Source of the DNA: Tipula vernalis | Taxonomy: Eukaryota; Arthropoda; Insecta; Diptera; Tipulidae | NCBI GenBank assembly: GCA_958295665.1 | Contig: OY282560.1 | Location: 258,611,368 to 258,675,367, forward strand | Direction: 5' to 3' | Length of the DNA stretch: 64,000 nucleotides | In this document: piece after piece, positions 56,027 to 64,000 of the stretch | Layout of the letters: every line of letters starts with the position of its first letter | Numbering within the stretch: position 1 is the stretch's first letter | Position numbers and translations under genes: made by a program | Notes under the pieces: model-generated | Seen by the model: only the letters and a program-made list of their open reading frames with translations | What the model was told of the DNA's origin: nothing | Databases searched by the model: none

Positions 56027-56499
56027 TGAGTACGTTTATGCTTAGGGTTCAACCTGGTTTGAACCTAGGTTAACTTTTACTATAAACGGAGTCGAGTCAT
56101 CTTGTAGTTAACTCGACTCGACCTAAAAAATTTCTAGAGTCGAGTCGAGTTAACTCTAAAAACATTCACTATAAACGGAGTCGAGTCGAAAAATAAAAAC
56201 AACAAAAAAATAGTAATAAAAAGACACCATTTTGATTTCTTAATTCGTGTGCGAATCTTCGATTTTTGTGTGGCAATAAAACTTTGTTATTTTATTTTTA
56301 TAAAATTCAGAAAATAATACAAGAAAAACATATCAACATACGATAGTAAATGATTTTTTTTTGACGTTTCTGACTCGGTTTCAACCTAGTTTCGACTCGA
56401 CTATGATTTGACTCTGCAGTATAAACGCTAAAAAAGATAACTACAAGATGATCCAAAGTTAACTAAAAGATGACTCGACTCTGAGCATAAACGTACTCA
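56027..56499. mobile_element. MITE with TGAGTACGTTTATGCT termini
   Basis: The ends TGAGTACGTTTATGCT and its inverse (AGCATAAACGTACTCA) enclose about 470 bp rich in gagtcgagtc/gactcgactc tracts. On both sides lie copies of a ~65-bp segment of the copia LTR (55962-56026 and 56501-56566), containing gttgtattgcataattttgt. Confidence 0.7.
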
Positions 56500-56599
56500 A
56501 TGTAAAAGTTGTATTGCATAATTTTGTTACTAAAATAAATATTCTAAAATCATCAAATGTTTCAATTAATTAAAGAGTTAGATTAATTACCCTCTAACA

Positions 56600-57846
56600 T
56601 TTATGTATTAATATTTATTTATTATTTTATTTATCTGAAATACTTTAATAATCTGAATAAAATAGTATTTAAAAAATGAATTTATTATAACTCCGAATAT
56701 GTGTATCTTTTATTTCACAAGTATTTGAGAAACCAAAAGTGGTCGAAAAGTACTGACATAAAAGTACTTTTAAACAACGTTCAAAAAACTCTTTAAAAGT
56801 ACTTCCTGAGAAGTAGTTTTATAGTACTCTATATGTACATATAGAGAAACTTGTAGTTAGAAAGAGACAAAGAGTTTTTTTTTATGTAATAAGAGTAAAA
56901 GAGAAAGTTGATTTATTTTTTTAAGAAACTGATGAATTTTTTCCCATCGTCCTATCCTTTTTCAGTAGAAAAAAGTACATTTTTTCACTACTTTTGCACA
57001 CTTCTGGATGTAGTTCTACGTTTGCCGGGAAGTTTTTGTATTAAAATTCAAAATTACAAATATTAAGTTAGAAATGCGTTAAATCACATATGTAATTCAT
57101 TATTGCAAAAATAAAAATATATAAACTATAATAAGAAATATATAAGTATAAAGAGCTTAGTTGTATTTATCACTTGACACGGCTTTTTTTAAAATAAGAA
57201 TTCCTTCTTTGGTCTGCAAAAATTTTCTAAATTTCTGACAAAACATTTTAAAATTCTCTTTACTCATTAATTCAGCCTCCAAATTTTCGGTTTAATAAAA
57301 TTGCTTTGCAGACTAGTGTATGACTACGACTACTTTGTGTAACCTAATGAACGAAGAGGACAACAAAACAACTATTTTTCATGTATGTTTGTATAAAGTG
57401 ATGTCCGTTAAATAAAAATATTTTATTTTCGCAGTTTTCTCAACTTTATAGCCCGATAAACAAACAAACTTGTTCTTTCAACTTTATAGCCCTATAAGCA
57501 AATTCTGTGGAAATATGAATTTATAATTATATTTTTTAAAGTACATAATTGTTTTCTATAAATCTACTTTTTAAAGCGGGAAAACTATAATTTAGCGGGA
57601 AAATCCCGCCGAAAGCGGGGCGTCTGGCAAACCTATCGCAGTGCTAGATGGCTGATCGCCCACATGGGGCTCCAATAATAATAATTTACCGTCAAACACT
57701 GGACTATTAATGAACGAAAAAAATGCTATCAAAATACATTCCTGTAAATTTCTTTGATTTATTTATAATAACAAATGACGCTACAATTACATCTTAAATA
57801 TAAAAAATAAAATAAACTCAAAATGATTATGGAATAAATTCGGGAA
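56600..57846. other. AT-rich non-coding interval, end of MCM3 3' flank
   Basis: No gene recognised. A minus-strand AATAAA about 80 bases downstream of the MCM3 stop (around 57762) may be its poly-A signal. Confidence 0.35.
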
Positions 57847-60387
57847 TTAAATTAAAAATACAATGCCATCTGCAATCATAATTTGATTGTCATCGGTCAT
57901 CTGTTCTACGGCCGAATTTATTTCACCCTGTGAAAATATATGGTCGGCATTTTCACTATTGACAAAAATTGTTATTCGTTCGAGCGATAGGCTTTGTTCA
58001 CGCGACTCTTTGAAGGCCTTGTGCAAGCTCGTTTTGAATTTCGCAAGACGATTAGTTGAGATGACCACTGGTGCTTCTGGCAGGACAACAGCAGATGTTG
58101 ATGGCTCTTGAGATTTTTCAGCAGGGGCACGGGTTTCACGCCGTGTCAAATCACCAGAATCAACCTCCTGCGGAACCGTAAGCTCATCATCGGATAAATC
58201 GTAATCGAATACATCTTGAGTTTTATCAACGCGGACCCGTTTTGATTTGCGTGCCGTTCCGTTTGTTGTGCCATTTGTTACTGGTTCACTATCGACTTCC
58301 ATTTCTTCGGTTTCTTCATCAGAACTGCCATCTTCACGGTGACGTTTCTTTTTTTCTTTTTCGAGAACTTTTTTAAAATGTGCAAATTGAACTAATTCTA
58401 TGGCCGCCTGGGCATCGGCAACAGTAACTGTTTTACCCATACGAGCTTTTGCGTGTGCAGTCGATAGACGAATTAATGTTTCTAATGTTCTTGCCGTAAC
58501 CGGTTGGGTGCGTGCAACGTCAGCTTCAACATTGTCTTGGGACCGAAGTCGTGAATATTCGTTAGCGATTGCCTCACACGCTTGTTCAGTTAGCTTTGGT
58601 TTCATTACTTTAGCCAATTGTAAATATTTTCGCATAAATAAGACAGATAGGATTTGATCAGTACGGGACCTTGAATTACCATGTAGTAATGCATCATATT
58701 TTTCGTAGACTGGAATGGTTTCAGTTTTCTCTGAATCCATATCGGACGTAATAGTAGTTAACATATCAACTCCGGTACCACCCATCGGTAGTACATCTCC
58801 GTCACTTTCTTTTGGATTGCGGTATCGATGCATGCGCACCACATGATCAGAAATCATTTGATCGTGACTACTATCCGAAATATCGAGCATGACGAATAAT
58901 AGATCAAAACGGGATAATAGTGAATCTTGTAGTCCTATATTTTCCATTGGTGTTTTGTATTGATCGTAACGACCGAAAACAGGATTCGCCGCGGCGAGTA
59001 CCGAACATCTTGCATTTAAAGAAGCGTGGATACCAGCTTTTGAAATCGTAACTTTCCCCTGTTCCATTACTTCATGTATAGCAGTACGATCAAGGTCGCT
59101 CATCTTGTCGAATTCATCGATACACACAACACCACGATCGGCGAGCACCATAGCACCAGCCTCAAGACGGCGTTCACCGGTTTCTTGATCAGTTGTAACG
59201 GCTGCTGTTAAGCCAACACCACTAGAACCTCGACCAGTAGTTGGAATAGCCCTGGGAGCTATATGGAGCACATAACGTAGTAATTGCGATTTGGCGACAC
59301 TGGGATCACCGATTAGTAGAACATTAACATCACCACGAAGACGAGTACCATTTGGGAGATTTTTCTCGCTACCGCCCAACAATAAACATAGTATAGCTTT
59401 CTTGACGTATTCGTGTCCATGGATAGATGGTGCAAGACTTTTGGAAAGTAATTCAAAAATGTTGTTATTTTTTGCCAGTTTTTTGCACAATGCAATTTCC
59501 TCTCTAGTTAATACCATCTCCGTTTCTTTATTCAACTGCGAAATGTTGTTTGCAATTAAAACCGTTCGGAATGTACCCGATGTGTAACCATTCTGTTTAC
59601 CTGGCAGACACCTGAAATTTCCCACTATTTGAACACGATCACCCGGTTTACACCGATCCACCAAATCATCATCACATATAATATCAACCGATCGTGGAAG
59701 CTGCCCAGCTGGGGCTTTTTCAGGCATTTCTTGGATACTAATCGTTTGGTGGTCCTTGTATATGGATAAGCCGTATTCCGTTTCAAGTAAATTGCCATCT
59801 TCATCTTTTGTCGGGTAAACAGAACTTGTTGGTACAGCATCGAATGAGGTCATATCGGTGTATCGACGTTCCATAAATTTGTTGGTTACATTACAATAAT
59901 GAACGCTCTTGACTACCTTAGGTCGAATCAAAGATGCTTTCGTGACAATACCTTCGACACATACCAAATTACCCAAGTAAGAAGAAGTGAGCGATCTAGG
60001 CGTTAAATGACGACTACCAAAACTTCCTTCGAATCCCACATGAAAATCATCATTTGTTTTGGCGTAACTCGGCTGCAACGAGGCCACATAATCTTTAAGC
60101 GCACGTGAAAATGCTAATTGCTCCTCGAAACTGTTCTGTAATAATGCAATAGCTCGTGTAGGATTTTTTCGTCGCAGATCATTTACATTCACGATCAAAC
60201 GTCTTTGCTTTTTTTCAATCATATCCTGGACATGATTCATGTAGATTTTTTGATCTTCCTACAACAAAACGAAAATAAAATTTTGTAGGCGATAAAAATG
60301 AAAATTTTTTAATGTATAGACCTCATCGTCTAGGAAATTTAAATATTCCGCTTGTATATCACGAATCCTTTGATCATCCTCGGCCAT
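57847..60387 (-). CDS. Mcm3: DNA replication licensing factor MCM3
   Basis: This is a subunit of the MCM2-7 replicative helicase, which is loaded at origins and unwinds DNA in S phase. Two exons (60322-60387 and 57847-60258, intron of 63 bp) give 825 residues, close to other insect MCM3 proteins. The short first exon encodes [20 protein letters not shown] and joins in phase 0 to [13 protein letters not shown]. The OB-fold/N-terminal domain lacks the full zinc cysteines, as usual in MCM3. The AAA+ domain shows Walker [12 protein letters not shown] (about residue 339), Walker B CIDEFDKM (about 401), the SRFDLLF arginine finger (about 471) and [16 protein letters not shown]. The acidic/basic linker has KKKRHRED and KSKRVRVD, likely a nuclear localisation signal. 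The C-terminal winged helix ends [10 protein letters not shown]. The copy is intact. A start at the internal ATG at 60240 would miss 28 conserved residues. Confidence 0.96.
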
Positions 60388-60723
60388 CGTAGAAAACAAA
60401 TTATTTTAATTTCAGTTGTTAAACCACAAAAATTCAATTAAACTAATTTTATTTGCAATGATGCACTCGCAACTCGCTAAACTTTTGACTTTACTATTAA
60501 ATTATTTCGGCGCGAAATAATACGAGTGAAGTAAGGTGCGATATAGGGGAACTATTGCCAATATTTTGGTCGTGTTCGAAACATCCCAATATTCCCAAGT
60601 ACATACATACATATAACAAAACCGAAAACTTGAACCGGTTATCAATTACATTGTATATGCTGCAAGTCGAGTCGAGTTTTCCTAGTTTAACTCTCACTAT
60701 ATACGGAGTTGAGTTATTTTCTA
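60388..60723. other. MCM3 upstream region
   Basis: The MCM3 5' UTR and promoter should lie here. TTTCGGCGCGAAATAA at about 60506-60521 contains a palindromic TTTCGGCGCGAAA. This matches the E2F consensus (TTTSSCGC, both strands), a plausible S-phase control site for a replication gene. Confidence 0.5.
60506..60518. promoter_or_regulatory. E2F-site-like palindrome upstream of MCM3
   Basis: TTCGGCGCGAAA about 120 bp upstream of the MCM3 ATG fits the overlapping E2F consensus (TTTSGCGC on the opposite strand). MCM genes are classical E2F targets. Inferred from sequence only. Confidence 0.5.
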
Positions 60724-61604
60724 ATGGCTGTATGATACTCACTTTTTTTAATACTTTAAAAAAGAGGATCGGAGAGAGAGAGAGAGAGAGAGAGAAAAAA
60801 TGTGTATACAAAATTATTGTATGAGTGAGTGTATACAACATATACTAAAGATACATGTTAAACCGAAAGTGGTCTGACTGAAAACGTCCGAGATAAATTC
60901 AATATGTACACGGCAGCTTGACTGAAAGCAAAGATTATTAACAAGAAGATTTTCTTGTTAATAATCTTTGCTTTCAGTCAAGCCGCTCTTTACATGTTGA
61001 ATTTATCTCGGACATTTTCAGTCAGACCACTTTCGGTTTAACATGTATCTTTAGTAATAGTCATGTTAAAAATAATGAAATGTCAAAAAAAACGTAGCTT
61101 AATTTTTTTTCTAGCAGTTAATCGAGCAATTGTAGCAGAAAATAATTCAATTTTGATTCTTTTTTTGACATTTTTTGTTTAACATGAAAAATCATTTTGG
61201 TTATGTTTTAATTACGATGTCCAAATTGGTATAAGCAAATTTATTTATATTTAAACCTCAACAAAGTACATTATGGCTGTATGATACTCTCTTTTTTTAA
61301 TACTTTAAAAAAGAGGATCGGAGAGAGAGAGAGAGAGTAAAAATGTGTATACAAAATTATTGTATGAGTGAGTGTATACAACATAGGCGTGATAAAAATA
61401 ATGAAATGTCAAAAAAATCGTAGCTCAATTTTTTTTCTAGCAGTTAATCGAGCAATTGTAGCAGAAAATAATTCAATTTTGATTCTTTTTTTTGACATTT
61501 GATGTTTAACATGAAAAATATTTTTGGTTATGTTTTAATTACGATGGCCAAATTGGTTTTAAACAAATTTATTTATATTTAAACCTCAACAAAGTACATT
61601 AGTA
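60724..61604. repeat. Tandem duplication of a ~330-bp segment
   Basis: Copy 1 (60724-61272) and copy 2 (61273-61604) both begin atggctgtatgatactc. Both carry a (ga)n tract, then gtgagtgtatacaaca, and end with aacctcaacaaagtacatta. Copy 1 has an extra palindromic insert (60844-61055). No gene inside. Confidence 0.88.
60844..61055. mobile_element. Near-perfect 212-bp palindromic MITE
   Basis: Both arms (about 103 bp) pair almost completely. They begin ACTAAAGATACATGTTAAAC, and the centre is aagaagattttcttgtt. The second copy of the surrounding duplication lacks it, which defines its borders. Confidence 0.85.
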
Positions 61605-62111
61605 CTACAATTACTTTACTTTTTTTTTAAACATTTTTTTAAAACATTTTTTAGACAAAAAAAAAATCAAAAATATATACACACCACCGCCGCATACACA
61701 CCAAAATATTTATAATTATTTTTTCAACAAATCCAGATCCTGATCCAAACAGAAATCGGACACGTCCTATGTGTGGCCAATTTGACACTTCTGTAATAAT
61801 ATTCATAAATAAAAACGCTCAATAACAATAACTAAGCCGTATCACGTTAATTTATTTCTAAAAAAAAAGTACAAATACATTTTTATAAAAATTAAATAAA
61901 ATTTTCAATGAACTTATTACAAAATATGGAAGAGAAAATTATTTCACTCACGTCAAAATTATTACAAAAAAAATATCATAGAATTTGGACACGTCCTATA
62001 CAAAAATTTGAGTGATAATCAAGAATATAAGTAGAAATAGAATGTGGTTTTATTCGAACAAGCTGAAATAGCAAGAAAACAGCATAGGTAATTGAAAAAC
62101 GAAAGTACAAT
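61605..62111. other. AT-rich interval with an SPS2-flanking inverted-repeat arm
   Basis: Contains the left arm (61923-62001) of an inverted repeat whose partner lies at 63672-63756, on the other side of SPS2. Otherwise no feature was recognised. Confidence 0.45.
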
Positions 62112-62117
62112 TTTATT
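62112..62117 (-). terminator. Poly-A signal of SPS2
   Basis: AATAAA on the minus strand, about 180 bases after the SPS2 stop and downstream of the SECIS candidate, so the hairpin would be in the mature 3' UTR. Confidence 0.5.
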
Positions 62118-62217
62118 CTTGAAACAAAAGACAATCTCTATCGAATTCGATTGAAAGTGATGTTAGAACATCCCACCGCAGGCTTTAGCAATTCTAAAAA
62201 CAAAAAAGCCAAGGATA

Positions 62218-62283
62218 TTTCTTCAAAACTTCGTTAAAATCACCAGCTTTTGGCTTTTATTGATTTCAATTCATACAAGAAAA
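62218..62283 (-). promoter_or_regulatory. Candidate SECIS element in the SPS2 3' UTR
   Basis: On the minus strand ATGA (62272-62275) is followed by a helix strand TTGAAATCA, an apical loop opening with AAAA 12 bases after ATGA, and the return strand TGATTTTAA (one G-U pair). A CGAA then follows (GA at 62232-62233). This supplies the UGA/GA quartet, the ~10-bp upper helix and the apical adenines of a eukaryotic SECIS. A lower helix can form from TTTCTT and AAGAAA. It begins about 12 bases after the stop codon. The fold was done by eye. Confidence 0.55.
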
Positions 62284-62294
62284 AAAAAAAAAAA

Positions 62295-63528
62295 TTAAAA
62301 CTCGACAATAGTTGGATTTTCGACCAATTCAGCGCGACCACTTCCTTCCGTGACATAGCCAATAACCCATGCCATCGTTACACCTTTGCTTCCTATGTTG
62401 AAATCATGGCAAAAGCATTCAGCATTTTTTGCCGGAAGTGTTAGAAATAATCCACCAGACGTTTCAACGGAATAGCCTGTTATTAATTTATCCTTCCGGT
62501 TAAGAATTTCCCCAAACTTTAGTACATTTCGAACGAATGGCATTTTCTCTATTATGAAATTACATTTGTGCTGCTGAAAGTCGCATAAATTTTGAGCGTG
62601 GCCCAATAGTCCGAAGCCGGTAATATCGGTTGCTGCTGACGCGTTGTATTTGTGCATCAATTGTGCGGCAGTACGATTTAAAAATTGTGCTGATGCGACA
62701 GTTTTTTCGAAAACTTCGATTAAATCCGCTTCGTTAAAGTGGTCCTTTAATTTAGTCCAGTTCTCATGTTTCTCGTTCATCCATATAAAAGCGTTGGTAC
62801 CAAGTTGAGTGCCCAATGGTTTGGTTAATATTATTAAATCACCAGGTTTTGCATTAGTCGGACTGGAAATTCAAGGTATACATTGGGTTTAATTATCTAA
62901 AATTCATAAATTACACGATTATCCCGACTTACAAAACAATCTCGTCGTCTTTCGACAAGGACGTCGCAATTCCACCGATCATGCACCAAGGATTTTCTAT
63001 AATTTGCTTTATCTCGAATTGACACTCGGCTTCTTTACATCCATATTTAAAACCATCAATCATCAAAGGGATTACAACATCTCGTTCTTTTTCGGTGAAC
63101 TCACTGCACGAGCTTAAAATCATAGAAACACAATCGATATGCGTGACGCCAACTGCGTACAAATCACTTACAACATTGGCAAATGCAATACGTCCCAGAA
63201 TAAAGGGATCATCGATTAACGGATAAAAAAAATCAACACTTTGAACTAACGAAAAACCTTTGAATTTCTTTAAAGGTAGAATTGTCGAATCAAGCCCACA
63301 ACCTATGGAAGATAATAGTTTAAATAATGGAATAATTCAAGAAGACAGGTAAATCTTGTACTCACCAATTTCGTTAACATTAGAATTACTTAAACTAGGT
63401 TTTATATTTACTTCCACAAGGAGTTTATTTAAAATATCCTGTGGAATTTTCGAGCCTCATCCCCGAAGCGTTGAAAATTTGGTTAAGCGGAAATGCTCAT
63501 TTAATGAGTGTTTAACAGGATTAAACAT
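62295..63528 (-). CDS. SPS2: Selenophosphate synthetase (SPS2-like) with in-frame UGA
   Basis: This family makes selenophosphate, the selenium donor for selenocysteine synthesis, from selenide and ATP. Three exons (63366-63528, 62933-63302, 62295-62862; introns of 63 and 70 bp) join to 367 codons if the TGA at 63457-63459 is read through. That TGA is codon 24, in FRLTKFSTLRG-[UGA]-GSKIPQDILNKLL, precisely the catalytic position that holds Sec, Cys, Thr or Arg in other members. The neighbouring catalytic lysine is kept. The second Cys of the usual U-G-C is Ser. Conserved blocks follow: VDFFYPLIDDPF, GRIAFANVVSDLYAVGV, LTKPLGTQ, ATDITGFGLLGHAQNL, ETSGGLF. The usual glycine-rich GGQT before NPW is replaced by IKQIIENPW. 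All splice phases agree. Without readthrough only 23 residues would be made from this start. Confidence 0.82.
63457..63459 (-). promoter_or_regulatory. Recoded UGA codon (probable selenocysteine)
   Basis: In-frame TGA at codon 24 of SPS2, with conserved coding sequence on both sides and a SECIS candidate in the 3' UTR. Confidence 0.7.
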
Positions 63529-64000
63529 TTTCGAAACTTATTTTAATGAGTTAATTTATTATTATGTGATATGTGCTGTGATTATTAGTAAATCAAAATT
63601 GTTATAAATTGATAACCAAAACACTCCTCGAGATAAGAACCAAGTCAAGACGTAACATTTCCGCGATAAATTGCTAGGACGTGTCCGAAGTCTGTGATAA
63701 TTTTTTTTTTGTAATAATTTTGACGTGAGTCAATTTCTCTTCTATTTTTTGGACGTGACCGAAATTTTGTAAATTTGACGTCTATTAATTCTGATTGGTC
63801 GTGTTTCCTCGGGCAAATTTGATAAAAAATATCATTATATTCCTAGTGTTCAGTCGGGCAAAAGTGAAAAATTATCATGATATTTTTTATCACGTTTTGG
63901 CATAAAATGCATCCATTTATCACAAAAAAAACACATTTTTTTTTTGGGTTTAGGTGTCAAAATAAATACATACATATTTGAAAACAAAATATTTGGCTTT
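63529..64000. other. SPS2 upstream region
   Basis: It contains the right arm (63672-63756) of the inverted repeat that brackets SPS2, with the phrase taggacgtgtcc matching ggacacgtccta at about 61985. The remainder is AT-rich. No core promoter was identified. Confidence 0.45.

Larger units (their letters stand above)
51712..56599 (+). mobile_element. Ty1/copia element, degenerate, 5' LTR not found
   Basis: The coding region (51712-55450) is followed by a purine tract (gaggaggag) and a 3' LTR that begins TGTTGGATGC at 55511 and ends CTAACA at about 56599. A SINE, a MITE and a ~65-bp duplication lie within the 3' LTR. No matching LTR exists upstream of 51712, so the element is 5'-truncated or its 5' LTR was lost. 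Confidence 0.8.

Noticed and set aside
62225..62262. Alternative SECIS fold using GTGA and the AAAAGCCAA/TTGGCTTTT pairing
   Set aside because: The stem is good, but the distance between GTGA and a following GA leaves no room for an upper helix. The ATGA-based fold fits the consensus better.
63356..63607. 83-codon + strand ORF
   Set aside because: Antisense of SPS2 exon 1 and its upstream region; the minus strand has conserved SPS sequence and a donor site.

Overview
The window is eukaryotic, AT-rich and intron-bearing, and reads as an insect genome. The BTB exons of mod(mdg4), the MCM3 sequence, the SPS2-type selenophosphate synthetase, and the mariner, copia, Ty3/gypsy and Penelope-like elements all point to a dipteran. 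A nematoceran (midge or gnat) is my inference, not something the sequence proves. Genes are sparse and most of the DNA is transposon-derived.

Layout. 0.2-5.0 kb: nested inverted-repeat DNA transposons. 5.6-6.6 kb (+): the common 5' exons of mod(mdg4). 7.0-9.6 kb (-): a 5'-truncated non-LTR retrotransposon, with a second copy at 11.6-12.5 kb inside a MITE. 12.8-13.8 kb (-): the 3' end of a Penelope-like element with a GIY-YIG endonuclease and a hammerhead-like motif. 16.1-17.4 kb: a 7-copy, 190-bp satellite array. 17.8-19.6 kb (-): DRC3/LRRC48, an axonemal gene, complete in three exons. 21.0-22.3 kb: a decayed mariner with both ends. 22.9-30.7 kb: tandem repeats, transposase-like fragments, a KLHDC3-type kelch pseudogene, an internally deleted LINE and an unrecognised AT-hook gene fragment.

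31.5-50.1 kb holds four related Ty3/gypsy elements whose gag starts with a SAP-like segment. One is an internally deleted, non-autonomous copy with near-identical LTRs and an intact 808-residue ORF. Two others lie head to head and form a roughly 5-kb-armed inverted repeat. 50.2-51.1 kb (+): an attractin (distracted) exon split by a 259-bp TTAA-flanked MITE. 51.7-56.6 kb: a broken copia element whose 3' LTR carries a SINE and a MITE.

57.8-60.4 kb (-): an intact MCM3 gene for the replicative helicase. 62.1-63.5 kb (-): a selenophosphate synthetase with an in-frame UGA at the catalytic position and a candidate SECIS hairpin in its 3' UTR. It is probably a selenoprotein that conventional gene calling would truncate.

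The host genes (mod(mdg4) chromatin factor, DRC3 cilia component, attractin, MCM3, SPS2) form no pathway or operon. They are islands in a transposon-rich interval. Exon joins were worked out by hand from GT/AG sites, reading-frame phase and remembered family alignments. No search was run.
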